A stretch of 64,000 nucleotides of DNA from Rhizobium lentis (GCF_014200175.1 NZ_JACHBD010000010.1:186001-250000); one strand, 5' to 3'. Numbered from the stretch's first letter, positions 52,454 to 61,433 are shown. Numbers and translations: made by a program. The notes: generated by a model not told the origin, from the sequence alone.

Positions 52454-53272
52454 TTAGTCCTTGACGACCGAAATATCCGGCGCGTCGACGGCCTTCATGC
52501 CGATGACATGATAACCGCTGTCGGCATGGTGCACTTCGCCGGTGACCGAGCGCGAAAGGTCGGACAGGAGATAGAGGCCGACATCGCCGACTTCCTCGAT
52601 GGTGACGGTGCGCCGCAGCGGGGCGTTATATTCGTTCCACTTCAGAATATAGCGGAAATCGCCGATGCCGGAGGCGGCGAGCGTCTTGATCGGTCCGGCC
52701 GAAACGGCGTTGACGCGGATGTTCTGCGGCCCGAGGTCGACGGCGAGATATTTGACGCTGGCTTCGAGGGCGGCCTTGGCGACACCCATGACATTATAAT
52801 TCGGCATCACCTTCTCGGCGCCGTAATAGGTCAGCGTCAGCATCGAGCCGCCTTCCGTCATCAGCTTCTCGGCGCGGCGTGCGACCGAGGTGAAGGAATA
52901 GACGGAGATCTGCATCGTCTTATTGAAATTGTCGGGCGAGGTGTCGATGTAGCGGCCGGTCAACTCGTCCTTGTCGGAAAAGCCGATCGCATGCACGAGA
53001 AAATCGATCTTGCCCCACAGTCTTTCGACATTCTCGAAAACCGCGTCGATGGTGGCTTCGTCGGCGACGTCGCAATGGCCGACGAGCGTCGCTTCGATTT
53101 CGGCGGCGAGCGGCTCGACACGCTTCTTCAGCGCATCGCCCTGATAGGTGAGCGCAACTTCTCCGCCCTGCGCATGAATGGCCTTGGCAATACCCCACGC
53201 AATCGAACGATTGTTGGCGACACCCATGATGACGCCGCGTTTGCCTGCCATGAGGCCGGATGCTTGAGCCAT
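52454..53272 (-). CDS. fabI: Enoyl-[acyl-carrier-protein] reductase
   Basis: NADH-dependent reductase for the last step of fatty-acid elongation. The 272-residue SDR has the FabI cofactor segment GVANNRSIAWGIA (near 17-29), DVADE, the active-site pattern Tyr-x6-Lys in YNVMGVAK with YYGAEKVMP before it, and AGPIKTLAASGI (near 190). ATG 53272 follows GGGAGCG; the frame is open 20 codons upstream, but that part is not FabI-like. Rhizobia usually carry two fabI genes; which this is cannot be said. Confidence 0.94.
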   Translation of the reverse strand: MAQASGLMAGKRGVIMGVANNRSIAWGIAKAIHAQGGEVALTYQGDALKKRVEPLAAEIEATLVGHCDVADEATIDAVFENVERLWGKIDFLVHAIGFSDKDELTGRYIDTSPDNFNKTMQISVYSFTSVARRAEKLMTEGGSMLTLTYYGAEKVMPNYNVMGVAKAALEASVKYLAVDLGPQNIRVNAVSAGPIKTLAASGIGDFRYILKWNEYNAPLRRTVTIEEVGDVGLYLLSDLSRSVTGEVHHADSGYHVIGMKAVDAPDISVVKD

Positions 53273-53393
53273 ATTTCGCTCCCTAGGATTCTGATCGATC
53301 CTGCCTATGGCATAGGCCGTTAATCGGTTCAAGCTTGGCCTGGATCATCAACTGTTAGGGATCGTAACAAAGGGTGCGAATGTCGTAAAAATT

Positions 53394-54587
53394 TCACAAA
53401 AACAGGCCTTCACGCATGCTGCGCATGAGATCGGTGATCTTGTCGTCGGGTTTTTCCCACAGAATAATGCGCAATTCGACGACGAGATCGCCTCTGCTGC
53501 CGTCTTCCCGCGGCAATCCCTGGCCGGAAATCCGGATCGTCTTGTCCGAGCCCGACCATGCGGGAACGGTGATATTAAGCGGCCCGGCCGGTCCATCGAT
53601 GCGCGCCTCGGTGCCGAGCACGGCGTTTTCGATGCTGAGCGGCAGCACGGCGTGCAGGTCGAAACCGTCGACGGTGAAGCGCGGATCGGGGGCGATGCGG
53701 ATATTGACGACGGCATCGCCGCGCTGCATGCCCGGCAGCTTGAAGCCCTGTCCCTTGAGCCGGATCTCGTGACCATCCGTCGTGCCCGCCGGCAAGGCGA
53801 AGCCGATTTCGCGACCCTCCGGCAGCGACGCGGTGATCCAGCCGCTCTTCAGCACGTCGTCGATCGTCACCGTCGCCGTCGTCACCTCGTCAGGCGCCTT
53901 TTCGAGGCCGGCATCCTTGGCGCCGGTGAAACGGCGCACCAGCGATGTCAGAATGCTGAGCGGCAGTGGCAGGTTGACGCCGGCATTGTTTGACGCCTCG
54001 CCGGTTTCCTCCTCGGCTTCGGCGGCGTCGCCATCGGCCCGCTTGCCCGCTTCGGCCTGCGTCTGGCCCTGCATCTGCTGATTATGAGTCTGCTGATATT
54101 GGGTTTGCTGATTCTGGGCTTGATGCGGGCGGCCCTGCGCCCGGCCGCCCGCCGCAGCGCGTGTCTGCGCGCCAAAAATGCGTTCGACCATCTCTTCGGC
54201 GCCTTCGGCAGCAGCGGCGTGCTGCTTGGAGCCTTCGGCCGCGGTCTTCTGGGCCGCCCGGGCAAGCTCTTCCATCACCCGCTCGGCATTTGCCTGGGCC
54301 GCCTTGGCGCGGGCTGCAGCCTCACGCGCGGCCTGGCGCTGCTGCATGATCGTCTGTTCCTGCTTCTTGGCCTCCGCCATCCGCATGGCATTGTCGAACA
54401 GGCTGCGCTTGCGCGGATCTCTTAACGTTTCATAGGCACGGCCGATCTCGGCGAACCGGGCGGTCGCCGTCGGATCATCCTGGTTGTGATCGGGATGCGC
54501 GGCCTTCGCCATGTTGCGCCAGGCTGCCTTGATCTCGTCCGCCGCCGCGTCGCGCTTGACGCCCAGAATTTTGTAAGGATCGCGCAT
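53394..54587 (-). CDS. DnaJ-class chaperone with Ala- and Gln-rich linker
   Basis: J-domain protein of the CbpA-like type, 397 residues. The J domain is at 1-70 (RDPYKILGVKRDAAADEIKAAW; HPD in AAHPDHN). No zinc cysteines follow. Instead there is a long Ala/Glu/Gln helix (75-145), a Gln/Asn-rich stretch with repeats (QNQQTQYQQTHNQQMQGQTQ, near 157-176), an acidic part, and a C-terminal DnaJ substrate-binding domain (about 238-397; DGHEIRLKGQGFKLPG). ATG 54587 (MRDPYKIL) is used. It leads to fabI and a phosphatase on the same strand. Confidence 0.85.
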   Translation of the reverse strand: MRDPYKILGVKRDAAADEIKAAWRNMAKAAHPDHNQDDPTATARFAEIGRAYETLRDPRKRSLFDNAMRMAEAKKQEQTIMQQRQAAREAAARAKAAQANAERVMEELARAAQKTAAEGSKQHAAAAEGAEEMVERIFGAQTRAAAGGRAQGRPHQAQNQQTQYQQTHNQQMQGQTQAEAGKRADGDAAEAEEETGEASNNAGVNLPLPLSILTSLVRRFTGAKDAGLEKAPDEVTTATVTIDDVLKSGWITASLPEGREIGFALPAGTTDGHEIRLKGQGFKLPGMQRGDAVVNIRIAPDPRFTVDGFDLHAVLPLSIENAVLGTEARIDGPAGPLNITVPAWSGSDKTIRISGQGLPREDGSRGDLVVELRIILWEKPDDKITDLMRSMREGLFL

Positions 54588-54869
54588 GTCAAAACCGCCG
54601 GTGTTGCGATGCGGGCGCCTGTCCTTGCCCGGCATCCCCGCCCAATATCAAAGTCCAATATCAACGCCGTGAGGCGCCACCGGCCGCAAAGGCAAGCAGA
54701 GCCACTCTCAACGCCGATCGTGCGGCCGAGTTGCTAACCACTTCTTATTTCTGTGAAGGGATTGGGAGTGTTTTGCCGGAAATGGTTAGCTCTTTGCTAA
54801 GCATTGGGTGGAAAGCCGGCGGCCATTAACCTGTCGGCGCGCCGGATTAGCGTCAACTTTCCCGCCGGA
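54588..54869. other. Intergenic region without a gene
   Basis: About 280 bases upstream of the dnaJ-like gene and after the lipoprotein gene. No gene, repeat family member or palindrome of note seen. Confidence 0.5.
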
Positions 54870-55328
54870 TCAGCTCTCCGGTTGGAAGCTCAGGAGCTGC
54901 CAGTTGCCGCCGCCGACAAGGCAGGTCTTGCCGTAGAATTTGGCGATGCCGACATACGAGTGCCGTGTCGTGCGGAACTGCCGGCAGACCTGGCCCGCCT
55001 CATTGTTTTCGACGATCGTATCGATAACGCCGGCGCTGCCGGTCGATGCATTCGCCCAGGGAAGCGGCTGGCCTTCGAGCTTGTTCACATCGGCCGAAGT
55101 CACGGCGTTGCGCACCGTCATCTCGTCAGACAGCGTGTCGGTGCTCGGCGGCGTCTGCGGCACCGTGCCTGTTGCCACCGACCGGTCGACCTTGGCTTCG
55201 CTCAAGAAATCCATGCCGCCGCCAACGCAACCGGAGAGCGACAGCATTGCAGCGCCGATGACCAGGAAGGCGCAGCTGCGTTGCCGCAGACCCTTTGTAT
55301 GGCGATATGACTTTGCTATGACTTCCAC
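54870..55328 (-). CDS. Surface-antigen-type lipoprotein (RT0821/17-kDa antigen family)
   Basis: A 152-residue lipoprotein related to the RT0821/Lpp0805 and rickettsial 17-kDa antigen family. The N-terminus is basic, then hydrophobic (CAFLVIGAAMLSLSGC), with lipobox LSGC near residue 33. The mature part ends in the family beta region (GQVCRQFRTTRHSYVGIAKFYGKTCLVGGGNWQLLSF). The start is GTG 55328, six bases after AGGA. Divergent from pdxH, whose start is 66 bases away. Role is probably envelope-related; not known. Confidence 0.75.
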   Translation of the reverse strand: MEVIAKSYRHTKGLRQRSCAFLVIGAAMLSLSGCVGGGMDFLSEAKVDRSVATGTVPQTPPSTDTLSDEMTVRNAVTSADVNKLEGQPLPWANASTGSAGVIDTIVENNEAGQVCRQFRTTRHSYVGIAKFYGKTCLVGGGNWQLLSFQPES

Positions 55329-55393
55329 CCTGCATCCTGTCCAGTTATGAAAAGCTGGGCGAATTTTGAACAATCCGGGGCATTTGAACCAAT

Positions 55394-56014
55394 ATGTCGG
55401 CAAACGAGTTAACAAGCGGTGACTTTACCGAAAGTGGCGAGCCCTTCAAGCTCTTTGCCGAATGGCTGAAGGAGGCGGAGGCCTCCGAACCGAACGACCC
55501 GAATGCCGTGGCGCTGGCGACGGTCGACGAGGATGGTCTTCCCAATGTCCGCATGGTTCTCCTGAAGGGATTCGATGACGACGGTTTCGTCTTCTACACC
55601 AATTTCGAGAGCCGGAAAGGTCTCGAAATCTTGGGGCAGAGGAAAGCCGCCATGTGTTTCCACTGGAAAAGCCTGCGCCGCCAAGTGCGGCTGCGCGGCC
55701 CTGTCGAGATTGTGAGTGACGCCGAAGCCGACGCCTATTTCCAAACGCGGGCGCGCGGCAGCCGCATCGGCGCCTGGGCTTCCAAACAGTCCCGCCCGCT
55801 CGAAAGCCGATTCGCGCTGGAGAAGGCGGTGGCCGAATATACGGCGCGCTACGCCCTCGGCGAAATTCCACGCCCCGCCCACTGGTCGGGCTTTCGCATC
55901 CGGCCGACCTCGATCGAATTCTGGAAGGACCAGAAATTCCGTCTGCATGACCGTATCGAATTTCGCCGGCCGTCGCCGGAAGGCGCGTGGGAAAAGGTGC
56001 GGATGTATCCGTGA
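55394..56014 (+). CDS. pdxH: Pyridoxine/pyridoxamine 5'-phosphate oxidase
   Basis: FMN enzyme that makes pyridoxal 5'-phosphate from the pyridoxine or pyridoxamine form. The 206-residue length is normal. Motifs include NAVALATVDEDGLPNVRMVLLKGFDDDGFVFYTNFESRKG (FMN and dimer contacts, near 37-76), FHWKSLRRQVRLRGPVE (near 88-105), ASKQSRPLESR and the C-terminal RIEFRRPSPEGAWEKVRMYP, ending in the usual R-x-P. ATG 55394. Convergent with the deacetylase gene, four bases away. Confidence 0.95.
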   Translation: MSANELTSGDFTESGEPFKLFAEWLKEAEASEPNDPNAVALATVDEDGLPNVRMVLLKGFDDDGFVFYTNFESRKGLEILGQRKAAMCFHWKSLRRQVRLRGPVEIVSDAEADAYFQTRARGSRIGAWASKQSRPLESRFALEKAVAEYTARYALGEIPRPAHWSGFRIRPTSIEFWKDQKFRLHDRIEFRRPSPEGAWEKVRMYP

Positions 56015-56018
56015 CGAT

Positions 56019-57056
56019 TTACCTGCCCATCAGCTTCAGCGGTATGCCGGAAGCAAGGGCTGAGACGTAGCGTCGCTTTTGGTAGAAGCCGTTCAGCGAC
56101 ATGCGCGGCAAATAGGCGGTGCTGGCGGCTGCCGGCAGCCCGGGCTGCGTGGTGACGGCGACCGAAAAGCCGAGATCGCAGGCAATCCGCGCCTCACGGG
56201 CGGTGGCAGCCTGCGGCGTGCCGTAGGGATAGGCGATCGTATCGGGGCGGATGCCAGTCAGCCCCTCGACATAATCGGCCGAAACCTGCATCTCTATCCG
56301 CGCTTCGGCTGCTGGCAGGCGGGCAAGGGCGCGGTGGCTGATCGTGTGCGCCCCGAGTGCGGCGAGCGGATGTCTGGCAAGCCATTGCAGCTCACCCGGC
56401 CCCATGACCAGCTCGCGCACGATATTCACCGGCTCGAGGCCGTTTTCCCGCGCCAGGCTGTCGATGGCGGCGACGGCGCGTGCCTCGTCGGAACGGTGGA
56501 TGTAAGCGGCAAAGCGGTCGAAGGCGTCCCATTGTTGCCGCGGGCTTTCGAGCGCCAGCCGCTCGCTGCCGCGGCCGAAATCGAACCGGATTTCAGTTGC
56601 TTGGCGCAGGAGAACAGCGAGCGTCTCCCACCAGATGCTGTGGGAGCCCTCGGCAAAACCCTGGCTGACGAAAACCGTGAACGGCGCCTGGTGCCGTTCG
56701 AACACCGGCAGCGCATGCTCCAGATTGTTGCGGTAACCGTCGTCGAGCGTGAAGGCCGCAAACGGCCTGCCGCCCTCCGGCTCCGCCAACAGCGCCGGCA
56801 TCCGATCGAGCGGCACGAAACGATAGCCCTCCCGCGCCAGCCGCCTGAGCGCCGCGTCGAGAAAGTCAGGGGTGATTTCGAGATGCGCATTCGGCGCGAA
56901 AGGCTGGGTCACATGCGGGCGGACGTGATGCAGCGTGAAGACGACGCCGCTCCCGCGCGCCTGGCGCATCAACCCGGCCGCCGCGAGCAGCCAGGATGCC
57001 TCGAGCCCGGCGCCGATCGCCGCGCGTTTTGCCAGTTGCTTCAATTGTCCCCTCAT
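56019..57056 (-). CDS. Polysaccharide deacetylase family protein
   Basis: A NodB-homology carbohydrate esterase-4 type deacetylase, 345 residues. The first motif is FAAFTLDDGYRNN (near 98-110, with the Asp pair), followed by a metal His pair in LGAHTISHRAL and a late AYPYGTP. The N-terminus is basic with a hydrophobic stretch (LEASWLLAAAGLM), maybe a membrane anchor. The substrate could be an exo- or cell-surface polysaccharide. ATG 57056 is used. It diverges from the D,D-carboxypeptidase gene. Confidence 0.85.
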   Translation of the reverse strand: MRGQLKQLAKRAAIGAGLEASWLLAAAGLMRQARGSGVVFTLHHVRPHVTQPFAPNAHLEITPDFLDAALRRLAREGYRFVPLDRMPALLAEPEGGRPFAAFTLDDGYRNNLEHALPVFERHQAPFTVFVSQGFAEGSHSIWWETLAVLLRQATEIRFDFGRGSERLALESPRQQWDAFDRFAAYIHRSDEARAVAAIDSLARENGLEPVNIVRELVMGPGELQWLARHPLAALGAHTISHRALARLPAAEARIEMQVSADYVEGLTGIRPDTIAYPYGTPQAATAREARIACDLGFSVAVTTQPGLPAAASTAYLPRMSLNGFYQKRRYVSALASGIPLKLMGR

Positions 57057-57271
57057 GCGCCGCCCATTGCCTTTTGCGACAAACTAGCAACAGCGGCTTA
57101 AGCCTTGCTGAATCACGATTTCGCACAGCTTCTTTGGTTTTTTGTTAACCAAGGCGATGAAAAGACTAGAAAAATGGTAGGCGTTGCCGCAAAGTCGCGA
57201 CAAACTTGCGGCTTCTGTCACATTACGACACAGGGCCGGCCCATCAAGAGCCAGCGCATCAGGGGGATTCC

Positions 57272-58564
57272 ATGAGAAAGCTATTGGCGGCTGTTTTGAC
57301 CGTAACGCTGGCCGTCTCGGCGCCGCTTGCGGCTCTTGCCGGCAACGCTTCGCTGATCCTCGATGCCCGCACCGGCAAGGTCCTTGCCGCCGAAAACGCC
57401 GATACGCTGAACCACCCCGCCTCGCTGACGAAGATGATGACGCTTTATCTCACCTTCGAGGCGCTGAAACGCGGCAGGATCGCCTGGGATACGCCGATCA
57501 AAATGTCGAAATATGCTGCCGCCCGGCCGCCGACCAAGCTCGGCGTCAAGGCGGGCGGCACCATCACGGTGCGCGAGGCGGTCTATGGCATGATCGTCAA
57601 ATCCGCCAACGATGCTGCCGCCGCGATGGCCGAGACGCTCGGCGGCTCGGAGAGCGGTTTTGCGCGGATGATGACGGCAAAAGCCCGCCAGCTCGGCATG
57701 AGCCGCACCGTCTTCGTTAACGCATCCGGCCTGCCGAACAGCAGCCAGGTGACGACGGCGCGCGACATGTCGACGCTCGGCGTGGCGCTGATGAAGCATT
57801 ATCCCAATGAATACCGCCTGTTTTCGATGGCGAGCTTCAATTTCCGCGGCAAGACCGTGCGCGGCCACAACAATCTCATGTACCGCTACCAGGGCATGGA
57901 CGGCATCAAGACGGGTTATACCAATGCCTCTGGCTTCAATCTCGTCAGCGCCGTCAAGGACGGCAACCGCCGTGTCGTCGGCGTCGTGCTCGGCGGCCGC
58001 ACCGCCCGCAGCCGCGACGCCAAGATGGCGGCGCTGCTCGATCGCTATCTCGGCCGTGCCTCCGGCGGCGCCAGGCTGATGGCGAGCGTCGGCGCCAAGG
58101 AGGCCGTCGAAGTCGCTTCCGCCGCCGATGCGTCCGATGTTCCGGTGCCGCTCAACGCGCCGCGCTCGGCCGGCGATGCCGCGCCGAACGGCCTCGGGGC
58201 CAACAGTCTGGCCTATGCCGACGATGCGGTCGTGCCGTTGGAGCGTCCGGCCGCGATGGACGAAATCCTCGCTGCCGGCAAGACGGTCAAGCCATCGGCC
58301 GAAAAAGCCGATGGAACCTGGCAGATCCAGATTTCGGCCGCGCCGAGCGCCGATGCGGCGCGTGCGCTTCTCGCCCAGGCGCAATCGGAAGGCGGCGCGC
58401 CGCTCGTTTCCGCTTCGCCCTATACCGAGGCGGTCGGGACGGGCGCCAACAAGATCTATCGCGCCCGCTTCGTCGGCTTCGCCAGCAAGGATGCCGCCGT
58501 TTCGGCCTGCGACGCGCTGAAGCAGCGCTCCTACGACTGCATGCTGTTGCCAGACCACGGCTGA
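57272..58564 (+). CDS. D-alanyl-D-alanine carboxypeptidase with SPOR domain
   Basis: Class A-type low-molecular-mass penicillin-binding protein that trims the terminal D-Ala of peptidoglycan stem peptides in the periplasm. Of 430 residues, about 1-23 are a signal peptide (MRKLLAAVLTVTLAVSAPLAALA). Catalytic motifs are S51-L-T-K54, SAN (KSANDAAAAM) and KTG (DGIKTGYTNASG). Residues 350-430 form a C-terminal SPOR-like region (TWQIQISAAPSADAARALLA, YRARFVGFASKDAAVSACDA), which in other proteins binds denuded septal glycan. ATG 57272 follows AGGGGG. Confidence 0.92.
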   Translation: MRKLLAAVLTVTLAVSAPLAALAGNASLILDARTGKVLAAENADTLNHPASLTKMMTLYLTFEALKRGRIAWDTPIKMSKYAAARPPTKLGVKAGGTITVREAVYGMIVKSANDAAAAMAETLGGSESGFARMMTAKARQLGMSRTVFVNASGLPNSSQVTTARDMSTLGVALMKHYPNEYRLFSMASFNFRGKTVRGHNNLMYRYQGMDGIKTGYTNASGFNLVSAVKDGNRRVVGVVLGGRTARSRDAKMAALLDRYLGRASGGARLMASVGAKEAVEVASAADASDVPVPLNAPRSAGDAAPNGLGANSLAYADDAVVPLERPAAMDEILAAGKTVKPSAEKADGTWQIQISAAPSADAARALLAQAQSEGGAPLVSASPYTEAVGTGANKIYRARFVGFASKDAAVSACDALKQRSYDCMLLPDHG

Positions 58565-58646
58565 TCGTTACCTGGCACTCAAGGCAATCCCCTCTGGACA
58601 AGCAGCGGGAATCAGCGTCTCTTCCATAAACAAAAGGAGAACGCCG

Positions 58647-58964
58647 ATGTTGCGTCGTCTTGCCGAACAGTTCGAAACCTCGTCCGCCGCCCATGTCGCC
58701 GCCAACGGCATCGAACGCGATGCCGACTGGTTCCTCCTGAAGCTGCAGGAAGAAATGGGCGAGCTGACACAGGCGTGGAACCGGCTGACCGGCCGGGGCC
58801 GTGCCAAAGGCCGTTCGCCCGAGGAAATGCGGCGCGATCTGGCCGACGAGACCGCCGACCTGCTCGGCCACTTGCTGCTGTTTGCCCGCCGCAACGATAT
58901 CGATCTTGCCGCGGCGATCGAACGCAAGTGGCGGTTTCAGCCGATGCAGACGGCGAACACCTAA
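58647..58964 (+). CDS. MazG-like nucleotide pyrophosphohydrolase
   Basis: A 105-residue all-helical protein of the MazG/PRA-PH-like superfamily. KLQEEMGELTQAW (E-E-x2-E, near 32-44) and the second acidic set DLADETADLLGHLL (near 64-77) supply the metal ligands that hydrolyse nucleoside triphosphates or related pyrophosphates. ATG 58647 follows AAAGGAGAACGCCG. Placed 82 bases after the carboxypeptidase gene. The exact nucleotide is not known. Confidence 0.78.
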   Translation: MLRRLAEQFETSSAAHVAANGIERDADWFLLKLQEEMGELTQAWNRLTGRGRAKGRSPEEMRRDLADETADLLGHLLLFARRNDIDLAAAIERKWRFQPMQTANT

Positions 58965-58995
58965 GAATTGCAGTTTCTGCCGGACGGCATCGACG

Positions 58996-60009
58996 TTAGA
59001 AGATCTTGTTCACTCCGATCACGAGCCAGAACGAAAGCGCCGAAATCATCGCCGCAGCCGGCAGCGTGACAACCCATGCGACCACGATATTGCCGGCAAG
59101 GCCCCACCGGACCGCGGAGACGCGCCGTGCGGCGCCGACGCCGATGATGGCCCCGGTAATGGTGTGAGTGGTCGAAACGGGAATGCCGAGCCAGGTGGCG
59201 CCGAAGAGCGTCAAGGCGCCGCCCGTTTCGGCGCAGAAGCCTTGCATCGGGTTCAGCCTGGTGATCTTCGAACCCATCGTATGCACGATGCGCCAGCCGC
59301 CGAAGAGCGTGCCGAGCGCCATGGCCGCCTGGCACGAAATCACCACCCAGAGCGGCACGTGGAAACTGCCGCCGAGGTAGCCCTGCGAATAGAGAAGCAC
59401 GGCAATAATGCCCATGGTCTTCTGTGCGTCATTGCCGCCATGACCAAGCGAATAGAGCGACGCCGACACGAATTGCAGGAAACGGAAGGACCGATCGACC
59501 GCAAAAGGTGTCTGCCGGATGAAGGTCCAGGTCACCGCCAGGATGAGGAACAGGGCGAGAAGAAAGCCGATCATCGGCGACATGACGATTGCGGCAGCGG
59601 TCTTGAGGAGGCCGCTCCAGACAATCGAACTCAATCCGGTCTTGGCAAGGCCCGCGCCGACCAGGCCGCCGACAAGCGCATGGGAGGAACTGGAGGGAAT
59701 GCCGAATATCCAGGTCAAGACATTCCAGGCGATGGCGCCGATCAGGGCGGCGAAAATCACCTGCGGCGTGACGATCGCCGGATCGATGATGCCGGTGCCG
59801 AGCGTCTCGGCCACATGCAGCCCGAAGAACAGGAAGGCGATGAAATTGAAGAACGCCGCCCAGAAGACCGCATATTGCGGCCTCAGAACCCGCGTCGATA
59901 CGATTGTCGCAATCGAATTGGCCGCATCATGCAGGCCATTGAGAAAATCGAAGAGCAGCGCGACGCCAATAAGGCCGACGAGAAGCGGAAGAGCGAGGGT
60001 GGCATCCAT
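58996..60009 (-). CDS. pit: Low-affinity inorganic phosphate transporter
   Basis: Inner-membrane phosphate permease of the PiT family, 337 residues, with about ten membrane segments. The duplicated family signature is seen as FDFLNGLHDAANSIATIVSTR (near 20-40) and GHGGNDAQKTMGIIAVLL (near 194-211); GIPVSTTHTITGAIIGVGAA near 282 is also typical. ATG 60009 overlaps the orfA stop by one base (TGATG), so orfA and pit are translated together. A PHO box lies before orfA; in Sinorhizobium meliloti orfA-pit is repressed by PhoB under phosphate limitation. Confidence 0.94.
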   Translation of the reverse strand: MDATLALPLLVGLIGVALLFDFLNGLHDAANSIATIVSTRVLRPQYAVFWAAFFNFIAFLFFGLHVAETLGTGIIDPAIVTPQVIFAALIGAIAWNVLTWIFGIPSSSSHALVGGLVGAGLAKTGLSSIVWSGLLKTAAAIVMSPMIGFLLALFLILAVTWTFIRQTPFAVDRSFRFLQFVSASLYSLGHGGNDAQKTMGIIAVLLYSQGYLGGSFHVPLWVVISCQAAMALGTLFGGWRIVHTMGSKITRLNPMQGFCAETGGALTLFGATWLGIPVSTTHTITGAIIGVGAARRVSAVRWGLAGNIVVAWVVTLPAAAMISALSFWLVIGVNKIF

Positions 60010-60650
60010 CAGACATTCTCGATCACGATGCCGCTGATCTCGTTGGCGACGTCCTCGAAACGGTCGACCACCTTCTCCAGCTCGCCGTAGATCTCGCTGC
60101 CGATCATATAGGCCATCGGATTGTTGGCGCCATGTCTGCGAAACAGATCCTTGAGCCCTAGCTCATGCAGCTCGTCGGATCGGCCTTCCACGCGCGTCAC
60201 CTGTTCGACGATGGCGGACAGCCGCGGCGCATTGGCAGTCATGCGATCAAGCAACGGAATGGCTTCGGCAATGAGATTGGCGGCCTCGACGACGGTCTTG
60301 CCCATCTCCCGCATGCCAGGATCGAAGCTGGTCTGCTCAAAAAGCCGGATGGTCTTGACGGTCTTGTGCATCATGTCGATCGCATCATCCATGGATTGGA
60401 TGAGATCCTTGATGTCGCCGCGATCGAAAGGCGTGATGAAGCTTCGCCGGACCGCAAGCATGACTTCGCGGGTAATGTCGTCGGCCTGGTCTTCCAACCG
60501 CACGATCGTCTCGCATTGATGTTCGATCTCTATTCCCGACAGCAACCTGTCCAGAGCCTGTGCGGCCTCGACGATCGTCGTGGAATGTTGTTCGAAGAGC
60601 ACAAAGAACCGGTCTTCGCGCGGCATCAACTTTCGAAACCAACCCAGCAT
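60009..60650 (-). CDS. orfA: DUF47/PhoU-like Pit accessory protein
   Basis: A 213-residue helical protein of the DUF47 family (TIGR00153/PhoU-like), known as OrfA in S. meliloti and as a regulator or partner of Pit transporters. The features are LGWFRKLMPREDRFF (near 2-16), CETIVRLEDQADDITREVML, RSFITPFDRGDIKDLIQSMDDAIDMMH (near 68-94). ATG 60650 follows GAGGTATTC. First gene of orfA-pit. Confidence 0.92.
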   Translation of the reverse strand: MLGWFRKLMPREDRFFVLFEQHSTTIVEAAQALDRLLSGIEIEHQCETIVRLEDQADDITREVMLAVRRSFITPFDRGDIKDLIQSMDDAIDMMHKTVKTIRLFEQTSFDPGMREMGKTVVEAANLIAEAIPLLDRMTANAPRLSAIVEQVTRVEGRSDELHELGLKDLFRRHGANNPMAYMIGSEIYGELEKVVDRFEDVANEISGIVIENV

Positions 60651-60720
60651 GAATACCTCGCGATCCCTGATTTGCGCTATCGACGATGAGAGCAACCCTT
60701 TTATGTGAAGCCGTCCTAAA

Positions 60721-60744
60721 CCCTATCCCTTTGAAGAGATAGGG
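60721..60744. promoter_or_regulatory. 7-bp inverted repeat in the orfA leader
   Basis: CCCTATC, ten bases, GATAGGG, between the PHO box and orfA. Unknown function; possibly part of the promoter. Confidence 0.3.
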
Positions 60745-60758
60745 GCAAATTTCGGTTT

Positions 60759-60776
60759 ATGACAGATTTGTGACAA
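60759..60776 (-). promoter_or_regulatory. PHO box upstream of orfA-pit
   Basis: On the minus strand TTGTCAC-AAAT-CTGTCAT, against the PhoB consensus CTGTCAT-N4-CTGTCAT: second half 7 of 7, first half 5 of 7. It lies 109 bases before the orfA start and points toward it. Confidence 0.7.
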
Positions 60777-60935
60777 TGGCGCCTTGAAAAAGGAGCACAG
60801 TTGAAGAACATTGTCGGTCACCGAACCCTTGGTCCATTGTCCCTCGACACAGCCCAGGCTTTCATTCCACCATTGACCTGGAGATCGACATGGCGTCCGC
60901 CACAAATAATTCCCGACCAGTGGTGGCTGACGCGA

Positions 60936-61433
60936 ATGCCGAAGAAAGCTAGGTCCTATCTCGGCCGGCTCGCAGGCGCGACCGAGCAGCTGTTTCGCGG
61001 GGAAGCGATCGAGCAGTTTGCGGCGATCTGCTACCGAAAAGTCGGAGACAGCGCGGTGGAGGTTCTGCTGATCACATCGCGCGAAACTGGCCGGTGGATC
61101 ATTCCCAAAGGCTGGCCTATCGCCAAGCTCGCGCCCCATCAGGTTGCCGAGCGCGAGGCATGGGAGGAAGCCGGTGTGAAGGGTAAGGCCAAGAAGCGCC
61201 CCTTCGGCTTCTATACCTATATCAAGACGCGCGCCAACGGTGAGCGCGTTCCCTCGGTCGTTCAGGTCCATCTCCTGAAAGCCCGGGAAATAGACGAGAA
61301 ATTTCCAGAGGAAAAACAACGGAGCAGCCGATGGCTGCCGCCGCTCGAAGCCGCGGTTCTCGTTCGCGAGCCCGAACTGAAAAGCTTGTTGGGCAAGGTT
61401 GAAAAAACGGTGATGAAACCGCCTAAAGCGTGA
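60936..61433 (+). CDS. Nudix hydrolase
   Basis: A 165-residue Nudix-fold pyrophosphohydrolase. The box reads GWPIAKLAPHQVAEREAWEEAGV, with REAWEEAGV intact; the first Glu of GX5E is Leu, as happens in some diphosphoinositol-polyphosphate-type members. Before it, LLITSRETGRWIIPKGWP is also typical of that group. ATG 60936 (MPKKARSY) is chosen because the 45 codons upstream, which could start at TTG 60801 after an excellent AAGGAG box, show weaker codon bias and no Nudix features. A 20-codon frame at 60890-60952 overlaps this start. Substrate unknown. Confidence 0.78.
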   Translation: MPKKARSYLGRLAGATEQLFRGEAIEQFAAICYRKVGDSAVEVLLITSRETGRWIIPKGWPIAKLAPHQVAEREAWEEAGVKGKAKKRPFGFYTYIKTRANGERVPSVVQVHLLKAREIDEKFPEEKQRSSRWLPPLEAAVLVREPELKSLLGKVEKTVMKPPKA

